This document shows, in pieces, positions 1 to 5,944 of a stretch of DNA of 8,699 bases; the stretch's first letter is position 1, and each line of letters begins with the position of its first letter. Source of the stretch: Betaproteobacteria bacterium HGW-Betaproteobacteria-8 (GTDB taxonomy: Bacteria; Pseudomonadota; Gammaproteobacteria; Burkholderiales; Methylophilaceae); contig PHCD01000073.1 of NCBI GenBank assembly GCA_002842135.1, positions 1 to 8,699 on the forward strand. The letters run 5' to 3'. Made by a program: the position numbers and the translations under genes. Below the pieces are notes generated by a model. That model was not told the origin of the DNA. It made no database searches and saw only the letters and a program-made list of their open reading frames with translations.

Positions 1-297
1 GTTGCGTGCATCGGATCTTGGTTCACCGCCAAAACGGGCTGAGTAAACACCTGGTGCGCCCTGCAATGCATCGACACAGATGCCGGAATCGTCGGCGAGT
101 GCTGGCAGGCCGCTGTGAAGGCTGGTGTGCCTGGCCTTGGCCAGGGCGTTCTCAATGAAGGTGAAATAGGGTTCATCCGCCTCCGGGATGTTGAAATCGG
201 ATTGAGGCAGGACTTCTATCTCCAGCGGCGCGAGCAGGTGCTGGATTTCGCGCAGCTTGCCTGCATTGCTGGTGGCAATGACTATCTTATTCAGCAC
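1..297 (-). CDS. rdgB: XTP/dITP pyrophosphatase RdgB (HAM1 family), N-terminal half, cut by window edge
   Basis: This gene encodes a cytoplasmic house-cleaning enzyme that hydrolyses ITP, dITP and XTP to the monophosphate and pyrophosphate, keeping deaminated purines out of DNA and RNA. The 99 visible residues are about half of the usual ~200; the C-terminal half lies beyond position 1. The N-terminus reads [18 protein letters not shown], the family's nucleotide-binding strand and loop (T9, N11, K14). TFIEN at 46-50 with K54 follows, then ADDSG at 68-72, whose first Asp aligns with catalytic D69 of E. coli RdgB, then [12 protein letters not shown] at 81-92. I chose the GTG at 297 because it puts the conserved IATSN motif at the normal distance from the N-terminus and no ATG is available nearby. 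That start overlaps the end of rph by 11 bases, so translational coupling with rph is likely. Family assignment is very secure; the start codon is less so. Confidence 0.95.
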   Translation of the reverse strand, partial: MLNKIVIATSNAGKLREIQHLLAPLEIEVLPQSDFNIPEADEPYFTFIENALAKARHTSLHSGLPALADDSGICVDALQGAPGVYSARFGGEPRSDARN

Positions 298-1018
298 GGA
301 GCGCGGTTTTCTGCTTGTTGATTAATTCGGCGATGCCGGTCGTTGCCAGGTCCAGCATGGCATTCATGGCTTCGCGCTGGAATGGCTCGCCTTCAGCCGT
401 GCCCTGAATCTCGACAAAGCCGCCCTTGCCGGTCATGACCACGTTCATGTCGGTGTCGCAGCCGGAATCCTCGATGTAGTCTAGGTCCAGCACCGGTTGG
501 CCTTGATAGACGCCGACCGAGATCGCTGCCACGGAATCGAGCAAAGGCGATTCGCTGATCAGGCCGGCTTTTAGCAGATAGGAGATGGCGTCGTGCAGCG
601 CCACATAGGCGCCGGTGATGGCGGCGGTACGCGTGCCACCGTCAGCCTGGATGACGTCGCAGTCGATCTGAATGCTGCGTTCGCCGAGTTTTTCCAGGTC
701 GATGATGGCGCGCAGGCTGCGGCCGATCAGTCGCTGGATTTCCTGTGTGCGGCCGGATTGCTTGCCGCGTGCCGCTTCGCGGTCCATGCGGCTGCCGGTG
801 GATCTTGGCAGCATGCCGTATTCGGCGGTGACCCAGCCCTGGTTCTTGCCACGCAAAAAGCCGGGGACTTTTTCTTCTACGCTGGCCGTGCAAAGCACAT
901 GCGTATCGCCGAATTTGATCAGCACCGAACCTTCGGCATGTTTGGTATAGCGGCGGATGATTTCAATCTGGCGTAGCTGATTGTGGGCGCGTTGGCTGGG
1001 ACGATGGCTGGTAGACAT
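287..1018 (-). CDS. rph: Ribonuclease PH
   Basis: RNase PH is a phosphorolytic 3'-to-5' exoribonuclease that trims the 3' ends of tRNA precursors and helps degrade structured RNA, releasing nucleoside diphosphates. The protein has 243 residues, close to the 238 of E. coli, and matches the family along its whole length. It has an Arg-rich N-terminus ([11 protein letters not shown]), [13 protein letters not shown] at 37-49, [13 protein letters not shown] at 88-100, [11 protein letters not shown] at 124-134 with the GGTR phosphate-binding loop, and [19 protein letters not shown] at 178-196, which carries the acidic active-site residues. EIQGTAEG at 203-210 closes the core. All these elements are intact. 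The ATG at 1018 is preceded by AGGA with 6 bases of spacing. The gene lies 74 bases downstream of the phosphatase and overlaps rdgB. It has its own candidate promoter, so it need not depend on the kinase/phosphatase transcript. Confidence 0.98.
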   Translation of the reverse strand: MSTSHRPSQRAHNQLRQIEIIRRYTKHAEGSVLIKFGDTHVLCTASVEEKVPGFLRGKNQGWVTAEYGMLPRSTGSRMDREAARGKQSGRTQEIQRLIGRSLRAIIDLEKLGERSIQIDCDVIQADGGTRTAAITGAYVALHDAISYLLKAGLISESPLLDSVAAISVGVYQGQPVLDLDYIEDSGCDTDMNVVMTGKGGFVEIQGTAEGEPFQREAMNAMLDLATTGIAELINKQKTALRAE

Positions 1019-1029
1019 AAGAATTCCTG

Positions 1030-1058
1030 ACTTGGTAAGCCGATATTATAAGCCAAGT
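1030..1058. repeat. Inverted repeat ACTTGG-N17-CCAAGT over the rph -10 element
   Basis: Two perfect 6-base arms, at 1030-1035 and 1053-1058, flank the TATAAT of the candidate rph promoter. The geometry (two 6-base half-sites, centres 23 bases apart, spanning the -10) would suit a dimeric repressor operator. A match of this length can also occur by chance, so it is reported as an observation and not as a proven operator. Confidence 0.3.
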
Positions 1059-1074
1059 AAAAACCCGGGGTCGG
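1045..1074 (-). promoter_or_regulatory. Candidate sigma-70 promoter for rph-rdgB
   Basis: Read on the minus strand, a perfect TATAAT at 1050-1045 lies 18 bases from CCGACC at 1074-1069, which matches only GAC of the -35 consensus. A start near 1037 would give a leader of about 20 bases containing the rph ribosome binding site. The -10 is strong and the -35 is weak. The element sits in the only non-coding gap on the left side of the minus-strand unit, which supports an internal promoter separating rph-rdgB from the signalling genes. It rests on sequence match alone. Confidence 0.5.
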
Positions 1075-1092
1075 CGCAGTGCGCTCAGGAAA

Positions 1093-2025
1093 TCAGGAAC
1101 CGCCCTGTTTGGTCTTGCTGATGGCGGACTGGATTTCCAGTATGGTTCTTTCAATCTCGTCATCGGACAGGTCGGTCATGGCAGACTCATCCATCTGCGT
1201 AATGAGCTGCTGGGTCACGGGGTTGATGATGGTGGTGGTCATACCCAGCGGCATGGTGGCGGTGGAGACAGCGACCTGGCTATTCTGGCGATCACCCCAT
1301 TGCAGGCCGATGGCACTCATGTTGTCGCCGTGTTCTTCACTTACGGTTTCGGCGATATTCAGCAGTTTTGGTACGCTGTCGAGGATGCCGCCCGCGTGCA
1401 GCAGTTTGCCTATGTCGTGATCGTTGACGGCAGACCAGACCCCGTCCGTGCATAGGAATATGACATCGCCATCAATCAGTGCGCGCGGGCCGGACAACGT
1501 GATATTCGGAACTTTGTCGCCACCCAGGCAGTTGTAGATTTTGTGCAGGTCCGGGTGATTGGCCATATCCTCGAATCTCAGCTGGCCTTTGCGATAGAGC
1601 ATCTGGACGATGGAGTGGTCTTCGGTACGGAAGATCAGCTGGCCGTTCCTGAAGTGATACAGACGTGAATCCCCGACATGCGCTGCATAGAGTTTGCCAT
1701 CCTGCACAATGGCGGCGACTACCGTAGTGCGCGGTGAATCACTGAGGTCGTTGCCCAGCGTCAGGCTGTCGATGGCATCGTGGACCTGCAGGATATGCTC
1801 TTCCAGGAATTTGGCAGGATTGGGCAGTGTGGGGATGGCAAGGTTCTGAAATCCATCGGTCAGGGACTTTACAGCAAGCTGAGCGGCCACCTCGCCATGC
1901 CGGTGCCCGCCCATGCCGTCGGCGACCACCATAAGCAGGGAGTCCTTGCTGTATGAATAGGCCAGCCGGTCTTCATTATAGGGCCGCGGGCCTTGCCGGC
2001 TATTCTGGTAGATGGTGAATTTCAT
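1093..2025 (-). CDS. PP2C-type protein serine/threonine phosphatase
   Basis: This is a metal-dependent (PPM/PP2C) phosphatase that would remove phosphate from Ser/Thr residues, most plausibly reversing the kinase encoded just upstream. The 310 residues carry the canonical acidic metal ligands: NEDR at 17-20, VADGMGGHRHGE at 34-45, AAHVGDSRLYHF at 114-125, TEDHS at 134-138, LCTDGVW at 191-197 and HGDNMSAIGL at 232-241. The catalytic core ends near residue 245. About 65 further residues form an unusual tail with a TTT run at 263-265 and a charged, probably helical end (residues 287-307). No signal peptide or membrane segment is visible, so it should be cytoplasmic. I chose the ATG at 2025 because MKFTIYQNSRQG matches the usual N-terminal strand and AGGA lies 7 bases upstream; a longer reading from 2193 would run into kinase codons. 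It begins 17 bases after the kinase stop, indicating one operon. Confidence 0.93.
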   Translation of the reverse strand: MKFTIYQNSRQGPRPYNEDRLAYSYSKDSLLMVVADGMGGHRHGEVAAQLAVKSLTDGFQNLAIPTLPNPAKFLEEHILQVHDAIDSLTLGNDLSDSPRTTVVAAIVQDGKLYAAHVGDSRLYHFRNGQLIFRTEDHSIVQMLYRKGQLRFEDMANHPDLHKIYNCLGGDKVPNITLSGPRALIDGDVIFLCTDGVWSAVNDHDIGKLLHAGGILDSVPKLLNIAETVSEEHGDNMSAIGLQWGDRQNSQVAVSTATMPLGMTTTIINPVTQQLITQMDESAMTDLSDDEIERTILEIQSAISKTKQGGS

Positions 2026-2042
2026 AGTGTTATCCTGAAGTT

Positions 2043-2993
2043 TTATAGTTCTTTTTGCAGAATATTGATGATTTTGCCCATGAAGCCATTTTTCCTGTCG
2101 CTGACTGGCAAGATGGGTGGCAAGTCGTGCTGCAGGGACTTTTGCAGCGCGTAAATACTTTGCGGCCGCTTGAGATGATCCAGTTCGAGGCAACGGTCGA
2201 TGATTTTGAGCAGGTTGTCCGAATAAATGGCTTTACCGGCCTTTTCGGCAGGAACCAGGGTGTCGTTCTTGATGCGTTCGTTGGCTGCCTGCGGAGATGA
2301 GCGGGTCAGGCATGAGTACATGGTGGCACCTATGCTGTAGATATCGCTCCAGGGGCCGAGTTCGTCACGCTTGGCATATTGTTCCGGCGAGGCAAAGCCA
2401 GGTGTGTAACTGGGCGGCAGTTTGGCAATCGCGTCGGTCAATGTCTGCCGGGCGGAGCCAAAATCCAGCAGTACCGGTGAACCGTCCAGGCGAATATAGA
2501 TATTGGCTGGCTTGATATCCAGATGCAGCAGCTTTTGCGTGTGCACTTCACGCAGGCCGTTCAGCAGTTCGGTGAAGACGCGGCGCACGAAGTTTTCCGA
2601 GACCGGTTCGTTGTTGCTGAGGATGTACTCCTGCAGGGATTTGCCGCGCTCGTATTGCATCACCATATATACGGTTTCATTGGCGCGGAAGAAATTCACC
2701 ACGCGCACGATGTTCTTATGATTGATGTTGGCGAGTGCGCGGCCTTCTTCAAAAAAGCATTTGAGGCCGTGCCGGAAGCTGCCGGAAGCTTCGATGGTGG
2801 GCACAATGACCCGGTCGCCTTCTGTGCGTAAAGCCAGCGCACTGGGTAGATATTCCTTGATGGCTACCGTGGTTTTGTTTTCATCGGTAGCAAGATAGAC
2901 ATAACTGAAACCGCCAGCACTCAAGACCTTCCTGATCTTGTACTGATTCAGCTGATAGCCGATGGGTAGGGATTGGTTGGTTGTGCTGGCCAT
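2043..2993 (-). CDS. Eukaryotic-like (Hanks-type) serine/threonine protein kinase
   Basis: This is a soluble protein kinase that would phosphorylate Ser/Thr on unknown targets. In its 316 residues the glycine loop reads VLSAGGFSYVYLA at 23-35, and the ATP-anchoring lysine is K46 in VAIKEYLP, a strand typical of this bacterial subgroup. The helix-C glutamate is E82 or E83. The catalytic loop HLDIKPANI at 157-165 supplies D159, K161 and N164, LLDFGSAR at 175-182 supplies D177, and SPEQY at 202-206 is the APE equivalent. D217 lies in WSDIYSIG. Two features differ from the textbook pattern: the first and third loop glycines are Ser (S25, S30), and HRD is HLD, which makes it a non-RD kinase. All catalytic residues are present, so activity is expected. 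The tail (GFMGKIINILQKEL) is amphipathic, with no transmembrane segment or sensor domain. The ATG at 2993 follows AGG with 5 bases of spacing. It is the first gene of the minus-strand unit. Confidence 0.93.
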   Translation of the reverse strand: MASTTNQSLPIGYQLNQYKIRKVLSAGGFSYVYLATDENKTTVAIKEYLPSALALRTEGDRVIVPTIEASGSFRHGLKCFFEEGRALANINHKNIVRVVNFFRANETVYMVMQYERGKSLQEYILSNNEPVSENFVRRVFTELLNGLREVHTQKLLHLDIKPANIYIRLDGSPVLLDFGSARQTLTDAIAKLPPSYTPGFASPEQYAKRDELGPWSDIYSIGATMYSCLTRSSPQAANERIKNDTLVPAEKAGKAIYSDNLLKIIDRCLELDHLKRPQSIYALQKSLQHDLPPILPVSDRKNGFMGKIINILQKEL

Positions 2994-3020
2994 TCTCGCC
3001 TGTGACGGAGCTCATCTTTA

Positions 3021-3026
3021 ACTATA
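3021..3026 (-). promoter_or_regulatory. Possible -10 element for the kinase-phosphatase operon
   Basis: On the minus strand TATAGT (5 of 6 consensus bases) lies about 28 bases upstream of the kinase ATG in an AT-rich stretch. No good -35 element is found at 16-18 bases, so the promoter could be weak, activator-dependent or located elsewhere in the divergent region. Confidence 0.3.
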
Positions 3027-3040
3027 GATATCAAGCTATT

Positions 3041-3069
3041 TTGGCATGAAACAGTCTGCATTTGATACC
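3041..3069 (+). promoter_or_regulatory. Possible sigma-70 promoter for the yicC operon
   Basis: TTGGCA at 3041-3046 (4-5 consensus-like bases) is followed after 17 bases by GATACC at 3064-3069, which is a poor -10 (3 of 6). This is the best-spaced pair I can find ahead of yicC. It would start transcription near 3076, about 25 bases before the start codon. The region also drives the opposite operon, so 2994-3100 is a shared divergent control region. Confidence 0.3.
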
Positions 3070-3074
3070 ATGCC
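3043..3074. repeat. Inverted repeat GGCATG-N20-CATGCC in the divergent intergenic region
   Basis: Perfect 6-base arms at 3043-3048 and 3069-3074 bracket the spacer and -10 of the candidate yicC promoter. The placement would suit a dimeric regulator controlling one or both divergent operons, but arms this short could be coincidental. Confidence 0.3.
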
Positions 3075-3100
3075 TTAAATTAAGACAGGATGCCACCAGG

Positions 3101-3967
3101 ATGATTTATAGCATGACAGGGTTTGCCGCTCTGGAAAAAGAAACGGCATATGGTGTATTGGTGCTGGAGTTGCGCGCAGTGAACCATCGATATCTTGAAT
3201 TGCAGCTCAAGCTGGATGAAAGCATGCGCAGTTTCGAGCCTATGCTGCGCGAAATGATTGCAAGCAAGTTGGGACGCGGCAAGGTCGAATGCCGTTTGAG
3301 CCTGATGCAGCGTTCGGCTCAGGCCAAGGAAGCCAAGCTGGATAACGAGGTTCTGCAACAATTGGTGCAGATGAGTGCCATCGTGCAGACACATTTTCCG
3401 CAAAGCCAGCCCTTGACGGTGGCCGATGTCCTGCGCTGGCCCAATGTGATGCTGGGCGAGCAGGTTGATCAGGCGGCCCTGGCCGAGGCTGTGCGAGAAG
3501 CGCTGGCCGCTGCCTTGCAGCAAATGACAGATTCCAGGCAGCGAGAAGGCGAGAAGCTGAAGGCTTATATAGAAGAGCGACTGGGTGAGATCGAACAGCG
3601 AGTTGCCGAAGTGAAACCGTTGCTGCCTGCACAGGTCAAGCTTTACCAGGACAAGCTTACCGCCAAGTTACAGGAGGCGATGAAGTCGTTCGATGAGGAA
3701 AGATTGCGCCAGGAGGTGACCCTGTTTGCCCAGCGTATCGATGTGGATGAAGAGCTGGGACGTTTGACCGCCCATGTTTCCGAAGTCAGGCGCATTCTCA
3801 AGGCTGGCGGTGCTGCGGGTAAGCGGCTGGATTTTCTGATGCAGGAGCTCAATCGCGAGGCGAATACCCTTGGCTCCAAATCCTTTTCCACTGAAATCTC
3901 ACAAGTGGCTATGGCGTTGAAGGTGTTGATTGAACAAATGCGTGAGCAGATTCAGAATATCGAATAG
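3101..3967 (+). CDS. yicC: YicC/YloC family endoribonuclease
   Basis: YicC proteins are cytoplasmic RNases; E. coli YicC has been linked to small-RNA turnover, while the precise role in other bacteria is poorly defined. The 288 residues compare with 287 in E. coli. The N-terminal YicC domain begins MIYSMTGFA and contains LRAVNHRYLELQLK at 24-37 and LGRGKVECRLSL at 57-68. A helical middle (about 75-200) leads to the C-terminal DUF1732 region with DVDEELGRLTAHVSEVRRIL at 214-233 and KRLDFLMQELNREANTLGSK at 241-260, the most conserved part of the family. I prefer the ATG at 3101 because MIxSMT is the standard family start. An in-frame ATG at 3062 would add 13 residues unlike the family and would overlap the candidate promoter. 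The nearest purine-rich site is ACAGGA about 11 bases upstream. It is the first gene of the plus-strand unit, adjacent to gmk as in many betaproteobacteria. Confidence 0.96.
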   Translation: MIYSMTGFAALEKETAYGVLVLELRAVNHRYLELQLKLDESMRSFEPMLREMIASKLGRGKVECRLSLMQRSAQAKEAKLDNEVLQQLVQMSAIVQTHFPQSQPLTVADVLRWPNVMLGEQVDQAALAEAVREALAAALQQMTDSRQREGEKLKAYIEERLGEIEQRVAEVKPLLPAQVKLYQDKLTAKLQEAMKSFDEERLRQEVTLFAQRIDVDEELGRLTAHVSEVRRILKAGGAAGKRLDFLMQELNREANTLGSKSFSTEISQVAMALKVLIEQMREQIQNIE

Positions 3968-4017
3968 CCGGTTTTCAGGCTCACATATCAAAAAGGCAAT
4001 TACCCAAGAAAGCAAGT

Positions 4018-5091
4018 ATGCGCGATTTCAAGTATTCAATTCTGGTCACCATCGTCGGCCTGGCTTTGGCTGGCTGGTGGGGCTATCACACCAGCGGCAA
4101 CATGGCAGGCGTTTGGTCAGCTCTACTGCTGGCGCTTATTTTGAGCATCATGGAGATCAGCCTGTCTTTCGATAATGCTGTCGTCAATGCCTCGATCCTG
4201 AAGGACATGGATGAAAAGTGGCGGCAGCTTTTCCTTACCGTGGGTATCCTGATTGCCGTTTTTGGTGTGCGTCTGGTTTTCCCCCTGCTATTAGTGGCGG
4301 TGGCGACCAGTCAGGGCTTTATGGAAGTGGCGACCATGGCCTTGCAACGGCCGGCCGAATATTCCGAGCATCTGATGGAAGGGCATACGGCCATCGCTTC
4401 ATTTGGCGGCACCTTCCTGTTTCTGGTGTTCCTCAGCTTTATCCTGAATGACGCCAAGGAGCTGCATTGGCTGGGTAAATTCGAGGAGCAGATGGCCAAG
4501 CTCGGCAAGCTGGATTCCATGGGGATTTTCATTACGCTGGCGGTCTTGCTGGTGCTGCATCAGTTTCTGCCAGTCTCGCCGGAAAAGAAGATGACGATCC
4601 TGCTGGCGGGTGTTGCCGGGGTCGTGCTTTATATTGCAGTGGATAGTCTGGGTAGTTTCTTCGGTTCGCAGGCGGATGCCGAGGTTATCGGCAAGACTGC
4701 CAAACGTAGCGGCGTCATGGGTTTTCTCTATCTGGAGATCCTCGATGCCTCGTTCTCCTTTGACGGCGTTATCGGCGCTTTTGCCATTACGCGCGATGTC
4801 ATCATCATCATGCTGGGCCTGACCATAGGTGCCATGTTCGTGCGTTCCCTCACGGTGCATTTTGTTTATCGGGGCACGCTGCAGAAGTATGTCTACCTGG
4901 AGCATGGGGCGCACTATGCCATCGGCATCCTCGGTCTGATCATGTTCTATTCGATCTACGAACACGTGCCGGAAGTGCTGACCGGTCTCATTGGCGTTGT
5001 CTTCATCGTGGCATCGCTGATTTCCTCCATCGCCTATAAGCGCAAAGTTGAGGCCCTGGGTATTTCTGACAAAGCGGGTGAATCTGTATGA
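4018..5091 (+). CDS. DUF475 / TerC-superfamily integral membrane protein
   Basis: This is a polytopic inner-membrane protein of 357 residues. Relatives in the TerC superfamily are implicated in tellurite resistance, manganese export or metal supply to exported proteins; the DUF475 branch has no firmly assigned substrate as far as I know. By eye about nine hydrophobic segments are present (roughly 6-22, 32-50, 70-96, 128-145, 168-184, 193-212, 258-275, 299-316, 320-339). Two acidic intramembrane motifs recur: EISLSFDNAVVNA at 46-58 and EILDASFSFDGVIGAF at 240-255. This SFDN/SFDG pair is the TerC hallmark and suggests an internal duplication with E46, D52, D243 and D249 as candidate cation ligands. 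The ATG at 4018 has only a weak upstream AAGAAAG but fits the family N-terminus. The gene starts 50 bases after yicC and its TGA overlaps the gmk ATG, so it is probably part of the same transcript. The family call is firm and the function is open. Confidence 0.93.
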   Translation: MRDFKYSILVTIVGLALAGWWGYHTSGNMAGVWSALLLALILSIMEISLSFDNAVVNASILKDMDEKWRQLFLTVGILIAVFGVRLVFPLLLVAVATSQGFMEVATMALQRPAEYSEHLMEGHTAIASFGGTFLFLVFLSFILNDAKELHWLGKFEEQMAKLGKLDSMGIFITLAVLLVLHQFLPVSPEKKMTILLAGVAGVVLYIAVDSLGSFFGSQADAEVIGKTAKRSGVMGFLYLEILDASFSFDGVIGAFAITRDVIIIMLGLTIGAMFVRSLTVHFVYRGTLQKYVYLEHGAHYAIGILGLIMFYSIYEHVPEVLTGLIGVVFIVASLISSIAYKRKVEALGISDKAGESV

Positions 5092-5696
5092 CAGGCAATC
5101 TTTTCATCGTCGCTGCAGCCTCCGGCACCGGCAAAACCAGTTTGCTCAGTGCCTTGTTGCAAACCGATAGCCATATCCGGCTTTCCATCTCTTACACTAC
5201 GCGCAAACCGCGCCCTGGTGAGGTGAATGGCGTGCATTACCATTTTGTTGATGAGGTCGAATTTCTCCGCATGCTGGGTGAAGGCGATTTCCTGGAATCG
5301 GCGGAGGTGCATGGCGCTCGTTACGGCACTTCGCAGAGACGCGTAGAGGAAGCGCTGAAGGCGGGAGATGACCTGATACTGGAGATCGACTGGCAAGGCG
5401 CGCAGCAGGTCAGGAAGCAATTACCCGATGCGGTTGGTATTTTCATTTTGCCGCCTTCAATCGATACGCTGGCGCATCGTCTGGCTTATCGCGGACAGGA
5501 CAGCATGGAGGTGATTACCCGGCGTCTGGCTGCCGCCCGTGAGGAGATCAGTCATGTGGCCGAGTTTGACTATGTTATAATCAACGACAATTTCCAGACG
5601 GCGCTGGAGGATTTGCGGGCAGTGATACGCTCACAACATCTCAGGCGTGACCAACAGCTCCTGGAACATCAGGATTTACTCAATAGCATTAAATAG
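5088..5696 (+). CDS. gmk: Guanylate kinase
   Basis: Gmk phosphorylates GMP (and dGMP) with ATP to GDP, an essential step of guanine nucleotide synthesis and salvage. At 202 residues it is of usual length. The P-loop is AASGTGKTS at 10-18; many homologues have APSGAGKSS, so the Pro and Ala positions vary here while GKT is kept. GMP-binding residues lie in [10 protein letters not shown] at 36-45, YHF at 51-53, [13 protein letters not shown] at 70-82 and EIDWQGA at 99-105. The lid carries RRLAAAREE at 145-153, and VIINDN at 163-168 ends the core. Its ATG overlaps the stop of the DUF475 gene (ATGA), with GGGTGA a few bases upstream inside that gene, which implies translational coupling. rpoZ follows after 26 bases. 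In several bacteria (mainly Firmicutes) Gmk is inhibited by ppGpp, so proximity to spoT is biologically sensible; whether this enzyme is inhibited cannot be read from the sequence. Confidence 0.98.
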   Translation: MTGNLFIVAAASGTGKTSLLSALLQTDSHIRLSISYTTRKPRPGEVNGVHYHFVDEVEFLRMLGEGDFLESAEVHGARYGTSQRRVEEALKAGDDLILEIDWQGAQQVRKQLPDAVGIFILPPSIDTLAHRLAYRGQDSMEVITRRLAAAREEISHVAEFDYVIINDNFQTALEDLRAVIRSQHLRRDQQLLEHQDLLNSIK

Positions 5697-5722
5697 CACG
5701 AACAGCATTCGGAGAAATAAAG

Positions 5723-5935
5723 ATGGCACGTATTACCGTTGATGATTGCCTTGAAAAGATTCCTAACCGTTTCCACCTGACACTGGTAGCTGCTTACCGT
5801 GCCCGTCAACTGGCCAACGGTTCGGAACCCTTGGTAAATACCCATGGCCTGAGGGACAAGCCTACTGTGCTGGCATTGCGTGAAATCGCTGCCGGCAAGG
5901 TTGGCCTTGAAGTCTTGAACCGCGGACATGCCTAA
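5723..5935 (+). CDS. rpoZ: RNA polymerase omega subunit
   Basis: Omega binds and chaperones the beta' subunit of RNA polymerase; in E. coli, together with beta', it forms ppGpp binding site 1. The 70 residues are on the short side of the usual 65-91. The N-terminus [17 protein letters not shown] is diagnostic, followed by [11 protein letters not shown] at 20-30 and [16 protein letters not shown] at 46-61. The extended acidic C-terminal tail of some homologues is absent. The ribosome binding site is good: GGAG at 5711-5714, 8 bases before the ATG. The gene lies between gmk and spoT, the standard proteobacterial order gmk-rpoZ-spoT. Its TAA at 5933 is in the same frame as spoT and only 6 bases before the spoT start. 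Confidence 0.98.
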   Translation: MARITVDDCLEKIPNRFHLTLVAAYRARQLANGSEPLVNTHGLRDKPTVLALREIAAGKVGLEVLNRGHA

Positions 5936-5944
5936 AGTGTTATG
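5924..5944 (+). promoter_or_regulatory. rpoZ/spoT junction with in-frame stop and weak ribosome binding site
   Basis: The rpoZ TAA (5933-5935) is followed by two sense codons (AGT, GTT) and the spoT ATG, all in one frame. No proper Shine-Dalgarno sequence is present at 5-10 bases; the nearest GGA is at 5924-5926, about 15 bases away. Termination-reinitiation by ribosomes leaving rpoZ is the likely way spoT is translated. This is inference from spacing and frame. Confidence 0.55.

Noticed and set aside
593..976. Plus-strand open frames opposite rph
   Set aside because: They are antisense shadows of a highly conserved gene, without start signals or family similarity.
1061..1085. GCGC-ACT-GCGC hairpin followed by TTTTT as a terminator for the phosphatase gene
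   Set aside because: The stem is only 4 base pairs and about 9 bases separate it from the T-run; too weak to call.
2026..2193. N-terminal extension of the phosphatase by 56 residues
   Set aside because: It overlaps conserved-frame kinase codons, does not resemble PP2C proteins, and the ATG at 2025 has a good ribosome binding site.
2771..2790. Perfect 10-base tandem duplication (GCCGGAAGCT twice) inside the kinase gene
   Set aside because: The frame and the surrounding kinase motifs are undisturbed, so it is most likely coincidence of Ser/Gly/Ala codons and not a recent insertion or phase-variable repeat.
3968..4017. Manganese-type (yybP-ykoY) riboswitch upstream of the TerC-like gene
   Set aside because: The gap is only 50 bases and lacks the conserved paired loops of that riboswitch; nothing structured is evident.
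4399..4965. Open frame of 188 codons on the minus strand inside the DUF475 gene
   Set aside because: The translation is rich in His, Gln and Asp, as expected from the antisense of hydrophobic membrane-protein codons, and has no family resemblance.
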